Below are positions 1-8,657 of a DNA stretch of 64,000 nucleotides, piece by piece. Within the stretch, counting starts at the first letter, position 1. The number at the start of each line of letters is the position of its first letter. The notes under the pieces are model-generated. The model did not search any database, was not told where the DNA came from, and worked only from the letters and a program-made list of their open reading frames with translations. This stretch comes from JAAXGX01 sp965203565 (GTDB lineage Bacteria; Acidobacteriota; Vicinamibacteria; Vicinamibacterales; UBA8438), in assembly GCA_965203565.1 (NCBI GenBank), contig OZ241896.1, forward strand, positions 2,852,001 to 2,916,000, given 5' to 3'. A program made the translations under genes and the position numbers.

Positions 1-936
1 CTCGTCGTCATCCCAGCGCCTCCACAAGGCTCTGGAATACACCTTAACGGATTGTCCAAAAATGCGGGACCACCTCAGATGAAACAGGAACACGTCCACG
101 TGCCGGCCCAACGCCGCGAGGCATCGGAAGAGCCGCCGCCGGCCCCAGATGGCCAACGTGAGCCGCAGGCGGTACACGGCGCCGCCGAGCGTCTCCGCGG
201 CTTGGCGGCCGGAGACGCGTTCGATGCGGAAGGAATCCTCGGCGCCGACGCCGCTCCTCGCTTCGACCAGCGCGTGCAGGGTCCTGAGCCGTCCGGCGAC
301 GGGCTGCGCCCGCCGCGGCGGCTCCGCATGAACCTTGTCGAACCCCTCGGCCTCACGCACCCGCTCCCGGGGCGTGGCCCCGGTCAGCGCCAGCGCGTCG
401 GGCCACAACTTGCAATCCTGGTGACCGAAGCACCGCGCTTCCCTGCCGAATGCGGCGGGATCCAGAATCAGCACGTCGTCCGTGAAAAACGGAAAGCCGC
501 GGCTGCCGAGCGCCGCGGCCAAGGTCGATTTGCCGATGCCCGGAGGACCGGTAAACGCATGGACGCCCCTGCCGACGCTCCCGACCGCGCTCATGTGCAT
601 GGGCAGCAGGCCACGTTGCAGGGCCAAGGCGGCCCAGGCGGATCCGAGCAGGAAGATCCGGACGTCAGCAGCCGTGGCGTTGTCGCCGGCGGCATAGCGG
701 ATGGTCGTTCCGTTCTCGACGAGAAAACGGGCGCCGCAGGGCGGGGCGATCAGTATCCGGCCCGGCGCGGATTGGTAAGCAACGCCTTCGGACTCCGCAT
801 CCGGCAGGGCGTCCGGCACCACCCCGCGCCGGATCGTCACGTCGGCCCCGCACTCTCGCAGCCAGGGCGCCGCCGCACTGCCGAGATCGAGATCCGTATC
901 GACGGTGAAGGGCACGCGCCCGGTCCACGCCGTCAT
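1..936 (-). CDS. HPr-kinase-like protein of a probable lasso-peptide operon (3' end outside window)
   Basis: The minus frame opens with ATG at 936 and stays open to base 1, giving 312 residues without a stop, so the C-terminus lies outside the window. A P-loop GPPGIGKST sits at residues 130-138, followed by FTDDVLIL at 151-158, the acidic pair typical of HPr kinase/phosphorylase folds. The ATG overlaps the TGA of the upstream asparagine-synthase gene (ATGA), so the two are translationally coupled. Stand-alone HPr-kinase-like proteins next to an asparagine-synthase-like cyclase are known from lasso-peptide clusters of the paeninodin type, where the kinase phosphorylates the C-terminal Ser of the precursor. 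That role is inferred from context. The fold assignment is fairly safe. Confidence 0.75.
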   Translation of the reverse strand, partial: MTAWTGRVPFTVDTDLDLGSAAAPWLRECGADVTIRRGVVPDALPDAESEGVAYQSAPGRILIAPPCGARFLVENGTTIRYAAGDNATAADVRIFLLGSAWAALALQRGLLPMHMSAVGSVGRGVHAFTGPPGIGKSTLAAALGSRGFPFFTDDVLILDPAAFGREARCFGHQDCKLWPDALALTGATPRERVREAEGFDKVHAEPPRRAQPVAGRLRTLHALVEARSGVGAEDSFRIERVSGRQAAETLGGAVYRLRLTLAIWGRRRLFRCLAALGRHVDVFLFHLRWSRIFGQSVKVYSRALWRRWDDDE

Positions 937-2885
937 ACCTCGGGGCTCCCGCGCTCCGCCCACCGGATGAAGCGTCCCGTGGCGAGCGCCCGGCTCAGAC
1001 CCGTCGAGGCGAGCAGATGGTCGGGATGGTCCTTGCGCGACAGCGGCGTTTCGGCCGGCCACGTATTCACCAGCCGCAGCAGGCGGTCGAGGTCGAGCCG
1101 GCCGGCGACCGCGGGATCGCCTCGCCACCCGTCGAGCGTCTCCCGAATGCGCGGCAGGTCGCGGCCGATCCGCAAGTGCCGGTCCGCCGCCTGGAAGCCG
1201 AACGGCGCGGACAGCACCTCCACCGGCAGGCGGTCCCGCATGAGACGCCGGATCAGCAGCCGGCTTCGGCCGCGATCGTAGTACTGCTCGTCCGGCAGCC
1301 CGAGGCACCACTCCACGAGCTGGCGATCGCCGAGCGGGTCGCGGAGCGCAACGCCGTGGATGGTCTGCATCGCCAATTGGATCGAGCGGCCGTCGCGCTG
1401 CCGGACGGGACCGGACAGCATCCGCAGCCGGGCGTGCAGGCAGGACGTCGCGCCCTTGAAATGCGGATCGAACCCGCGCCCGCGAGATCGTGCGTCCACG
1501 CGCATGGCGCGGGCGAAATCCGGGTGGATGGCGCTGTAGCGCCGCCAGCCGGGATCCTGGAACGCCAGCCGGCGTGCGGATCGATACAACGGGCCGGGCA
1601 GGTTCGGCACGAGCGCGTGGCGCAGGAACGGGCCGAGCGGACCCCGCCGGCCCCTCGGCAACGCCTTGCGCAACGCTCCGAGGCGGCCGGCCCGCAGCAG
1701 CGCCGCTAGGCGCGGCAGCCCGTTGTAGCTGAGCGTGGCGTTGCCGGAGACGCCGCCGAGGAGCACCGAGCGACCGGCGGCGCGGGCCAACCGCCGGCAT
1801 TCATGGCTCCAATGGAAATTGGGGACGTTGCGCACCGGCGCTTGCGCCAACTCCAGCGTCCGCCGCTCCAAGTGATCGATGCTCAGACCCGCGGCGTCCA
1901 CGAACCGCACGTCCAGGGCCGGATGCTTCCGCGCCAGCGCGCGCACGCCTCCGCTTTCGTCGCCTCCGGGGATCCGTCCGTCCCATCCCGGTTCGGGCAC
2001 CGCGGTGAACGAGAGCAGCGGCAGCGCGTGCGTACGCCCGGCCAGCAGCTTCAACGCGGCGACCGCCACCGTCGCGGAGTCGAGGCCGCCGCTGAGCAGG
2101 AGAGCCGGGGTTTCAGGCGCCCGCAGCGCGCTCCCGACCGCGCGGTGGAGGAGATCGTCGGCGGCTTCGACGTAATCCGCAGCCGCCGGCAGGCGGATCG
2201 GCTTGACCTCATCGGCCAAGTCGTAGTGCCGCCGGATTTCGTCCGTCTCGGGCGTGACGGTGAGCATCTCGCCCGGACGGAGCGAATAGACGTCCTGGAA
2301 GTAGGTGTCGCGCGCATCGCCGTAGTCGAGAATCAGGCTGCCGGCGAGCAGGGCGTCGTTCAGGCGGCGCGGCAGATCGCCCCACGCGAAGATGGCGGAC
2401 GGCGCACTGGCGAGCACGACCCGGCGCCGATGAATCGAGAAGTAGAGGGGCGGCGCCCGCAAGGGCGAACAAACGGCCTGCAGCGCGCGGCGCCGCGGAT
2501 CCCAGACCACGGCGACGAACTCCCCGTGTGCACGGGAAGCCGCGGCTTCTCCCCAGCGCCGCCAGGCGCGGGCGAAGATGGCAGCGTCCGTCTTCCCGGC
2601 CGATTCACGCGAATCGAAGCCCAACGCCTCCGTCAGCGCCGGCCGGTGATGGAGGAATCCATCGAAGAGCAACCGGCGCCCGCCGCCGGTCTCGACGGGC
2701 CGGCCGGCGGCGTCATCCTCCGGCGCCGCGATGGGCGAGGGCTTCCAGACGAAGCCCACGGACCCGACGCTCCACTCGGCGGCCCGCCCGGTCCCGAAAG
2801 GCTCGAGTGCTCGTGCAAGACGCGCGAGATAGTCGGGCGCGATGGATTGGCCCTCCCGGAGGAAGACGGCAGCCAGAGCCGGCAC
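933..2885 (-). CDS. Asparagine-synthase-like protein, probable lasso-peptide macrolactam cyclase
   Basis: 650 residues with a GTG start at 2885 and a purine-rich stretch (GAAGGGCAGAAG) just upstream. Residues 1-200 resemble a class II glutamine amidotransferase domain but the N-terminus is Met-Pro, with no Cys2 nucleophile, so glutaminase activity is unlikely. Residues 265-270 are SGGLDS, the ATP-pyrophosphatase loop of asparagine synthetases, and the rest matches the synthetase domain. Degenerate amidotransferase plus intact ATPase is the pattern of McjC-type lasso cyclases, which adenylate an Asp/Glu side chain to close the ring. It lies 21 bp after a candidate precursor ORF and overlaps the HPr-kinase-like gene. 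A variant asparagine synthetase in another pathway remains possible. Confidence 0.8.
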   Translation of the reverse strand: MPALAAVFLREGQSIAPDYLARLARALEPFGTGRAAEWSVGSVGFVWKPSPIAAPEDDAAGRPVETGGGRRLLFDGFLHHRPALTEALGFDSRESAGKTDAAIFARAWRRWGEAAASRAHGEFVAVVWDPRRRALQAVCSPLRAPPLYFSIHRRRVVLASAPSAIFAWGDLPRRLNDALLAGSLILDYGDARDTYFQDVYSLRPGEMLTVTPETDEIRRHYDLADEVKPIRLPAAADYVEAADDLLHRAVGSALRAPETPALLLSGGLDSATVAVAALKLLAGRTHALPLLSFTAVPEPGWDGRIPGGDESGGVRALARKHPALDVRFVDAAGLSIDHLERRTLELAQAPVRNVPNFHWSHECRRLARAAGRSVLLGGVSGNATLSYNGLPRLAALLRAGRLGALRKALPRGRRGPLGPFLRHALVPNLPGPLYRSARRLAFQDPGWRRYSAIHPDFARAMRVDARSRGRGFDPHFKGATSCLHARLRMLSGPVRQRDGRSIQLAMQTIHGVALRDPLGDRQLVEWCLGLPDEQYYDRGRSRLLIRRLMRDRLPVEVLSAPFGFQAADRHLRIGRDLPRIRETLDGWRGDPAVAGRLDLDRLLRLVNTWPAETPLSRKDHPDHLLASTGLSRALATGRFIRWAERGSPEV

Positions 2886-2906
2886 GCTTCTGCCCTTCGC
2901 GCCGGC

Positions 2907-3090
2907 TCACGACGTCCGCGTCGCGTATGTGGGGGTCGAGGCATCGGACTGGACTCCGCCAACCCCAAAACGAACGGCGTCGAGCCGCGCCCCTTTTTCG
3001 AGTCTCGGCGTCGTCCAGGGCTTGCGCCGCGGCCTAGCTTCCGGATGTGCTGTGGACGCCTCAACTACGGGGGGGGGGGGGGGGCATCAT
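2907..3090 (-). CDS. Candidate lasso-peptide precursor, frame broken by a C16 run
   Basis: Reading the minus strand from ATGATG (3090-3085), a run of 16 C puts the start out of frame with the body. With 15 C (or 18) it encodes about 60 residues ending in Ser. The body holds KPWTTPRL, matching the aromatic-x-x-Pro-x-Leu motif by which lasso leaders are recognised, and a tail GVGGVQSDASTPTYATRTS in which Gly1 and Asp8 could form an 8-residue macrolactam. The final Ser would suit the adjacent HPr-kinase-like enzyme. Against it, the residue at -2 of this core would be Arg rather than the usual Thr. The stop lies 21 bp before the cyclase start. The call rests on motif and position only. Confidence 0.5.
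3069..3084. repeat. Homopolymer run of 16 G (C16 on the minus strand)
   Basis: An uninterrupted 16-base G run, the longest homopolymer noticed in the window. It lies directly after two tandem ATG codons of the candidate precursor on the minus strand, in the position of a slippage-prone contingency tract. Its true length may also be an assembly artefact. Confidence 0.9.
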
Positions 3091-3139
3091 ATGGTTGTCT
3101 TCTCTTTTTTACCGTCCGGTTGTGGATTCAGGCTTTCCG

Positions 3140-4096
3140 TCAGATGTCCGGCTCGCTGGTCGGCCGCCGCGTGACGTCGATCACCAGCGTCCCGCCGCGC
3201 CGGCCGTAGTCGCCTTCCCAGCGCGAGACGAGCTGCTCCTTCCGCAGATGGCCGTAGATCAGCTCCTCGACCATCTCCACGCACCGGTATTCCAGCACCT
3301 GCGCGTGCTCCTCCATCCGCTTGTACAGCGGCAGGGCGATCGTCCACGGCTCGGTGAACACCTCCGGGTCGTCTATCGTCGCCTCGTACTCGATGTGGTG
3401 CGGCGTGATCGGCGTGTACCGCTCCGTCACCGTCATCGCGCTGCTGTGGTAGTTGCCGGACCGGTCGAGCCAGGTCTGGTCGATCAGCTCGGTCACCTCG
3501 ACCACCAGCGTGTCGCCTTCCCACCGGCCGACCGAATGCCCCATCCAGGAGTCGATCCCCGGGGCGTCGACCTCGTCGAGGTGGATCGTCCGGCCGGCGT
3601 TCGAGAAGCCGTAGGCGATCATGATCTTTTCGGCGCCCTGCGTGATCTGGAACGGATAGCCGAGGTAGGTCGCCCGGGGCACGCCCGGCATCAGACACTT
3701 GACGACCGGGTCGCGGGTCAGCGCGTTGGCGCGGTTCTCGTCGCGCCGGGCGAGCGCCTCGGGCCGGTACGGAATCGTTCCGCCGACCACCGCCCCGAGG
3801 CTCGGCGGCACGCCGCCGAGCGCGCCGAGCGCGAGCACCGGGGCGTGGGGCACCGGCCCGCCGTTCGGCGCCCCTGCGTGGAGGACCATCGCGGGCTGCG
3901 CGGCCTGCCCCTCGAGGTTGTACTCGATCTCGTTGAACGCCTGCCACACCCCGTGGATCGCCGGCTGCATCGTCCCTTCCAGCCGGGGCGCGCCGCTCGA
4001 CTGCCCGGCGTCGTCCATCGCCGGCTGACAGGCCGCCGCGGCGAGTCCGGCCGCCGCCAGCATCCCCGCCGCCGTTCGCCCATACCGCTGTCGCAT
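3140..4096 (-). CDS. Conserved hypothetical lipoprotein
   Basis: 318 residues. The N-terminus has basic residues, an Ala-rich hydrophobic stretch and LAAAACQP, a lipobox with Cys at about residue 22, so it is probably a lipid-anchored exported protein. The mature part has strongly patterned segments such as SWMGHSVGRWEGDTLVVEV, followed by TWLDRSGNYHS and an ERYTP stretch, typical of a beta-rich secreted family that I know only as hypothetical proteins of Acidobacteriota. No catalytic motif is evident. It is on the same strand as the precursor candidate, which starts 49 bp downstream of its stop, and divergent from the DUF6644-type genes. Confidence 0.75.
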   Translation of the reverse strand: MRQRYGRTAAGMLAAAGLAAAACQPAMDDAGQSSGAPRLEGTMQPAIHGVWQAFNEIEYNLEGQAAQPAMVLHAGAPNGGPVPHAPVLALGALGGVPPSLGAVVGGTIPYRPEALARRDENRANALTRDPVVKCLMPGVPRATYLGYPFQITQGAEKIMIAYGFSNAGRTIHLDEVDAPGIDSWMGHSVGRWEGDTLVVEVTELIDQTWLDRSGNYHSSAMTVTERYTPITPHHIEYEATIDDPEVFTEPWTIALPLYKRMEEHAQVLEYRCVEMVEELIYGHLRKEQLVSRWEGDYGRRGGTLVIDVTRRPTSEPDI

Positions 4097-4366
4097 CGCT
4101 TACCTCGTTCCTTCAAGCCTTCAAGGCCGTCCGCGGCCGGGGCCGCGCACGGCCGCTCCCTGCGTGCTGCGGACTGATGAGCGTAGCATATCTTGCCGCG
4201 CACGCGATCTTGAACACTCTTGCCGCGCACGCGCAGGCGCCGGCCGCAGCCGATACGGCGCGTCTTGACCGGGGTAGCATCGTGATATACAGTCCGCGGT
4301 CGCGCATGCGGCGCGTGCGCGGCGGCCGGCGTTCCCCGGCCGCGAACCCTCCGAGGAGCGTGGCGG
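4097..4366. promoter_or_regulatory. Divergent intergenic region with a weak promoter-like pair
   Basis: 270 bp between divergent genes. On the plus strand TTGACC (4265-4270) is followed after 15 bp by TATACA (4286-4291), which could serve the membrane-protein operon at 4367. The spacing is short, so this is tentative. No ORF or hairpin of note was seen. Confidence 0.3.
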
Positions 4367-4897
4367 ATGTTGCGTACGGCGTTCGAGTGGCTGGAGGCGA
4401 CGCCGATGAGCACGGCGTTGCGGGAGTCGATCTACGGCTATCCGATCATGCTGACGTCGCACGTGGTGAGCATGTGCCTGATCGCGGGTCTGCTGGTCAT
4501 GATGGACCTGCGGCTGACCGGACTGGGGAACCTGCGGACGCCGGTGACCCAGATTCAGCACCGGCTGTTTCCGTGGCAGATGCTGGGATTGGCGATGGCG
4601 ATGACGAGCGGCGGGCTGCTGTTCTACAGCCAGCCGATGCGGTTCTACGGCAACTTCTGGTTCTGGATGAAGAATCTGCTGCTGCTGCTGGCGCTGCTCA
4701 ACGCGACGTGGTTCCACCTGACGACGTACCGCACCGTGTCGGAGTGGGACACGGCGCCGGCGCCGCCCGTGCGGGCGCGGTTGGCGGGGGCGTTCGGCTT
4801 GGCGCTCTGGTCGGGGATCGTGGTGACGGGCCGGATGATCGCCTACAGCGGGCTGGTGCCGCAATGGTGGATCGATCTGGACCTGACGCCGCAGTAG
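4367..4897 (+). CDS. DUF6644-type integral membrane protein
   Basis: 176 residues with four hydrophobic segments (about residues 25-47, 65-85, 97-117 and 140-160), a cytoplasmic-membrane protein. GAGGAG about 10 bp before the ATG is a good ribosome site. The pattern of an N-terminal amphipathic EWLE segment, then PIMLTSHVVSMCLIAGLLVMM with MDLRLTG at the first helix end matches DUF6644-like proteins, whose function is unknown. A second copy of the same design follows 15 bp downstream, so the two may form a heteromeric complex. The family name is from memory. Confidence 0.75.
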   Translation: MLRTAFEWLEATPMSTALRESIYGYPIMLTSHVVSMCLIAGLLVMMDLRLTGLGNLRTPVTQIQHRLFPWQMLGLAMAMTSGGLLFYSQPMRFYGNFWFWMKNLLLLLALLNATWFHLTTYRTVSEWDTAPAPPVRARLAGAFGLALWSGIVVTGRMIAYSGLVPQWWIDLDLTPQ

Positions 4898-4912
4898 GGG
4901 AGGCGCGAAGCG

Positions 4913-5386
4913 ATGGTGCTGGAGTTTTTCGAGTGGATGGAAGGCAGCGCGCTGAGCCTGATGTTCCAGTCGGCGGTCTGGTACAGCCCGATCATCCAGG
5001 TGATGCATCTGGTGGCGGTGGCGGTCTTCGCCGGGGCGTTGCTGCTGGTGGACCTGCGGCTGCTCGGCGTGGGGTTGACGCAGCAGCCGTTGCGGCAGGT
5101 GGCGGCCGAGGCGCAGCCGTGGCTGGTGGGCGGGCTGATCGCGCTGGCGATCACGGGGACGCCGACGATGGCGTCGACGTCGATCAAGCAGTACTACAGC
5201 CCGTTCTGGTGGTGGAAGCTGGAGATGCTGGCGCTGGGGATACTGTTCATCTTCACGGTGCGGCGGAAGGTGGTGCAGGCCGACGAGGGGACGCTCGGGC
5301 CGGTCTGGCCGAAGGTGGTCGGCCTGACCTCGATGGGCCTGTTCCTCGGCGTCACCATCGGCGCGCGCCTGATCGGCCTCTCCTGA
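4913..5386 (+). CDS. DUF6644-type integral membrane protein, second copy
   Basis: 157 residues, about four transmembrane segments, with the same design as its upstream neighbour (FFEWMEGSALS start, then VMHLVAVAVFAGALLLVDLR). AGGGGAGG precedes the ATG. The stop TGA overlaps the ATG of the following PQQ-like propeller gene (TGATG), so the membrane pair and the periplasmic protein are translationally coupled. The pair may anchor or transfer electrons for that propeller protein, but nothing in the sequence proves it. No heme-binding His pair stands out. Confidence 0.75.
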   Translation: MVLEFFEWMEGSALSLMFQSAVWYSPIIQVMHLVAVAVFAGALLLVDLRLLGVGLTQQPLRQVAAEAQPWLVGGLIALAITGTPTMASTSIKQYYSPFWWWKLEMLALGILFIFTVRRKVVQADEGTLGPVWPKVVGLTSMGLFLGVTIGARLIGLS

Positions 5387-6627
5387 TGACGGCGCCCTTG
5401 CCCGCCCGCCGTCTCCGTTGCGTAGCGCTCGCCGTGTTCGCAGCGTGCGCCTCGCAGGCCGCCGCGCAGGACTGGCCGCAGTGGCGCGGCCCGAACCGGG
5501 ACGGCGCGGCGGCGGCGTTCGACGTGCCCGCGGCGTGGCCCGACGGCCTGCGCGAGCGGTGGCGCGTCGAGGTCGGCGAGGGGTACGCCACGCCGCTCCT
5601 GGTCGGCGGCCGCCTCTACCTCTATACCCGTCAGGACGAGGACGAGGTCGTGACGGCGCTCGACCCGGCTACGGGCGAGACGATCTGGCGGACGGCCTAC
5701 CCGGCGCCGTTCGAGATGAATCCGGCGACGGCGCCGCACGGACCGGGGCCGAAGTCGACGCCGGCGTACGCCGACGGCCGGCTGTTCACGCTCGGAATGA
5801 CCGGCGTCGTGAGCGCCTTCGAGGCGGAGGGCGGCGCGCTGCTCTGGCGGACGCCGGCGTCCGACGTCCACCCGCTGTACCACACGGCGATGTCGCCGGT
5901 CGTCGACGGCGATCTGGTGGTCTTCCACGTCGGGGGGCACGACGACGGCGCGCTGACGGCGTTCGACGTCGAGACGGGCGACGTCCGGTGGGAATGGGCC
6001 GGGGACGGCCCGGCGTACGGATCGCCGCTGGTGATCGACGTCGAGGGGGTCCGGCAGGTCGTCGCCTACACGCAGGACAATCTGGTCGGCGTCGCGGTGC
6101 GGACCGGCGAGCTGCTCTGGCGCCGGCCGTTCTCGACGGAGTACTCGACCACGTCGCAGACGCCGATCGCGTTCCGCGACACGCTGATACAGGCCGGCCG
6201 CGGCAACGGCGTCGCCGCGTACCGCGTGCTGCGCGAGGGGGACGCCTGGACGACCGCGGACGTCTGGCATACGGCCGAGGTCTCGCTCCACATGACCAAC
6301 GGGGTCGTCGTGGACGGCGTGCTGTTCGGGTTGTCGCACCTGAACAGCGGGCAGTACTTCGGCCTCGACCTGGAGACCGGCGAGGTGCTCTGGACGGGGC
6401 GTCCGCGGCAGGCCGAGAACGCGGCGATGCTCAGCGCCGCCGGCGGCACGGTGATCGCCCTGGAGGACGATGCGGAGCTGCTCGTGCTGCGCGCCGGCCG
6501 GAACGGGCTGGAGGAGGTCGAGCGTTACGACGTCGCCGACAGCGCGACCTGGACGCAGCCGACCCTGTCCGGCGACCGGCTGTTCGTCAAGGACGTCTCG
6601 TCGCTCGCCCTGTGGACGCTCGACTGA
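5386..6627 (+). CDS. Secreted PQQ-binding-like beta-propeller protein
   Basis: 413 residues. The N-terminus (RRLRCVALAVFAACASQAAAQ) is a Sec signal peptide with an Ala-x-Ala type cleavage site. The mature protein starts DWPQWRGPNRDG, the hallmark of the outer-membrane/periplasmic PQQ_2-repeat family common in Acidobacteriota and Planctomycetota, and continues with repeats of the LDPATGETIWR and DVETGDVRWEW kind. These proteins are usually structural propellers without a proven enzymatic role. The start overlaps the stop of the preceding membrane protein, and a peroxiredoxin gene follows after 14 bp. Confidence 0.85.
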   Translation: MTAPLPARRLRCVALAVFAACASQAAAQDWPQWRGPNRDGAAAAFDVPAAWPDGLRERWRVEVGEGYATPLLVGGRLYLYTRQDEDEVVTALDPATGETIWRTAYPAPFEMNPATAPHGPGPKSTPAYADGRLFTLGMTGVVSAFEAEGGALLWRTPASDVHPLYHTAMSPVVDGDLVVFHVGGHDDGALTAFDVETGDVRWEWAGDGPAYGSPLVIDVEGVRQVVAYTQDNLVGVAVRTGELLWRRPFSTEYSTTSQTPIAFRDTLIQAGRGNGVAAYRVLREGDAWTTADVWHTAEVSLHMTNGVVVDGVLFGLSHLNSGQYFGLDLETGEVLWTGRPRQAENAAMLSAAGGTVIALEDDAELLVLRAGRNGLEEVERYDVADSATWTQPTLSGDRLFVKDVSSLALWTLD

Positions 6628-6641
6628 GAAGGAGGAACGCC

Positions 6642-7298
6642 GTGGCGCTACGGATCAACGACGAAGCCCCGAACTTCACCGCCGAGACGACCGAAGGGCG
6701 CATCGACTTCCACGAATGGATCGGCGGCGGGTGGGCGATCCTGTTCTCGCACCCGAAGGACTTCACGCCGGTCTGCACGACCGAGCTCGGCTACATGGCC
6801 GGCCTCAAGCCGGAGTTCGACAAGCGCAACTGCAAGATCCTCGGGATCAGCGTCGACGGCGTCCGCAACCACGAGAAGTGGTCGGAGCAGATCGAGGCGT
6901 CGCAGGGCCACCCGGTCAACTATCCGCTGATCGGCGACCCGGAGCTGAAGATCGTCAAGCTGTACGACATGCTGCCGGCCGACGCCGGCGACACCGCGGA
7001 GGGCCGCACGCCGGCCGACAACGCCACCGCGCGGTCGGTCTTCGTCATCGGCCCCGACAGGAGGATCAAGGCGACGCTGACCTATCCGATGAGCACCGGC
7101 CGGAACTTCGACGAGGTGCTCCGCCTGCTCGACTCGTGCCAGTTGACGGCGGAGAAGAAGGTGGCGACGCCGGTCAACTGGCGGCAGGGCGACGACGTGA
7201 TCATCCTGCCGGCGGTGTCGGACGACGAGGCCCGGGAGAAGTACCCCGACGGGTGGCGGTCGCCGCTGCCGTACATCCGGATCGTCCCGCAGCCGTAG
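6642..7298 (+). CDS. 1-Cys peroxiredoxin (Prx6 type)
   Basis: 218 residues, GTG start with AAGGAGG 7 bp upstream. DFTPVCTTELG holds the peroxidatic Cys in the P-x-x-x-T/S-x-x-C setting. The length and the long C-terminal extension (PVNWRQGDDVIILPAVSD) match the Prx6/1-Cys subfamily rather than AhpC. It reduces hydroperoxides in the cytosol using an external thiol. Two further Cys residues exist but not in the resolving positions of 2-Cys enzymes. It is probably co-transcribed with the propeller gene 14 bp upstream and converges with the SpmAB-like gene. Confidence 0.9.
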   Translation: MALRINDEAPNFTAETTEGRIDFHEWIGGGWAILFSHPKDFTPVCTTELGYMAGLKPEFDKRNCKILGISVDGVRNHEKWSEQIEASQGHPVNYPLIGDPELKIVKLYDMLPADAGDTAEGRTPADNATARSVFVIGPDRRIKATLTYPMSTGRNFDEVLRLLDSCQLTAEKKVATPVNWRQGDDVIILPAVSDDEAREKYPDGWRSPLPYIRIVPQP

Positions 7299-7316
7299 CG
7301 GCCCGGCCGGCGGCTG

Positions 7317-8645
7317 CTACCCGAACATGGCGTTGACGATGAAGGTGGCGGCGAGGATCCCGGTGACGTCGGCGGCCAGGCAGGCCGGAATCGCGTGGCG
7401 GGTCTCCTTGACGCCGACGGCGCCGAAGTAGACGGCCAGCGTGTAGAACGTCGTCTCGGTGCTCCCCTGGTAGGTGCTGACCAGGTACCCGATCAGCGAG
7501 TCGGGGCCGTGCGCCGTCATCGCCTCCGACGCGATCCCCATCGCGCCCGATCCGGTCAGGGGGCGGAGCACCGCCATCGGCAACGCTTCGGCCGGCATCC
7601 CGATCACGGACATCGCCGGCGTCAGCAGGCCGACCAGCAGGTCCAGGCCGCCCGACGCCCTGAACATCCCGACGGCGACGAGGATCGCCACCAGGTACGG
7701 GACGATCCGGACGGCGACCTGCACGCCTTCCTTCGCCCCCTCGACCAGCGACTCGTAGACGCGGATCCGGCGCGTCCACCCGTAGAGGACCAGCGCGGCC
7801 ACCACGGCCGGCAGCAGCCAGGCGGAGGCCATGTCGCGGAGCGCGGCCCCGGCCGGCTCGGCCGGGAGGCGGCCGGCGAACGCGCCCGCCGCCGCGATCA
7901 GGAAGACGCCCCAGAACAGCCGTCCCGCCCAGCGGCGCGCCGGCGACGGGCGCGCGCCGCCGGCCGGCCGGCTCGATGCCGGCGCCGCGTCCGACGGCGG
8001 CGTCCGGTCCGGCGTTCCGGCCCGGTCCGCGGCGGGGGCTGGGCGCAGCGGCGGCGCCGACGCCCGGTAGCGCGGGAGGCGGGCCAGCAGCATCGCCGCC
8101 GTCACGCCGACCACGGTGGCGCAGGCGCTCGCGAACCAGGTCGGGACGAAGATGCCGGCGGCGTCGGCCGACCCGAGCGCCGCGCGGACGCCGATCATCC
8201 CGGACGGGAGGAGCGCCAGCCCGGACGTGTTGATCGCCAGGAACAGCACCATGTCGTCGGTGGCCGCGCCCCGCCGGCCGCTGCGCCGGTCGAGCTCCTC
8301 GATCGCCTTGACGCCGAACGGCGTGGCGGCGTTGGCGAGCCCCATCATGTTGGCCGAGATGTTCAGGACCATGGCGCTCATCGCCGGGCTGTCCGCGGGC
8401 AGCGACGGGAAGAGCCGGCGCATGACCGGGCTGACGGCGCGCCCCAGGCTCGCCATCAGGCCGCCGTCGGAGGCGACCCGCATCAGGCCGAGGAAGAACG
8501 CCATCACGCCGATCAGCCCGATCGCCAGGTCGACGGCGCCGCGCGCCGACGACACGACGGCGTCGGTCAGCGCGCGCATCTCCCCGTTCAGCGCGGCGGC
8601 GAGGACCGAGGCCAGGACGGCGAAGACGAAGATCCCGTTGAGCAT
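7317..8645 (-). CDS. SpmA-SpmB fusion, nucleoside-recognition (Gate) membrane protein
   Basis: 442 residues, highly hydrophobic. The first half (LIGVMAFFLGLMRVASDGG, then MVLNISANMMGLANAATPFG) matches spore maturation protein A and the second half (MASAWLLPAVVAALVLYG ... STETTFYTLAVYFGAVG) matches SpmB, joined by a Pro/Arg-rich linker of about 50 residues. In Bacillus these are separate proteins affecting spore core dehydration. In non-sporulating Gram-negative bacteria the fused Gate-domain protein is a putative transporter of unknown substrate. It sits 12 bp after the propeller protein gene on the same strand, last in a three-gene unit with the S55 peptidase. Confidence 0.85.
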   Translation of the reverse strand: MLNGIFVFAVLASVLAAALNGEMRALTDAVVSSARGAVDLAIGLIGVMAFFLGLMRVASDGGLMASLGRAVSPVMRRLFPSLPADSPAMSAMVLNISANMMGLANAATPFGVKAIEELDRRSGRRGAATDDMVLFLAINTSGLALLPSGMIGVRAALGSADAAGIFVPTWFASACATVVGVTAAMLLARLPRYRASAPPLRPAPAADRAGTPDRTPPSDAAPASSRPAGGARPSPARRWAGRLFWGVFLIAAAGAFAGRLPAEPAGAALRDMASAWLLPAVVAALVLYGWTRRIRVYESLVEGAKEGVQVAVRIVPYLVAILVAVGMFRASGGLDLLVGLLTPAMSVIGMPAEALPMAVLRPLTGSGAMGIASEAMTAHGPDSLIGYLVSTYQGSTETTFYTLAVYFGAVGVKETRHAIPACLAADVTGILAATFIVNAMFG

Positions 8646-8657
8646 CGGTACGGGCTG

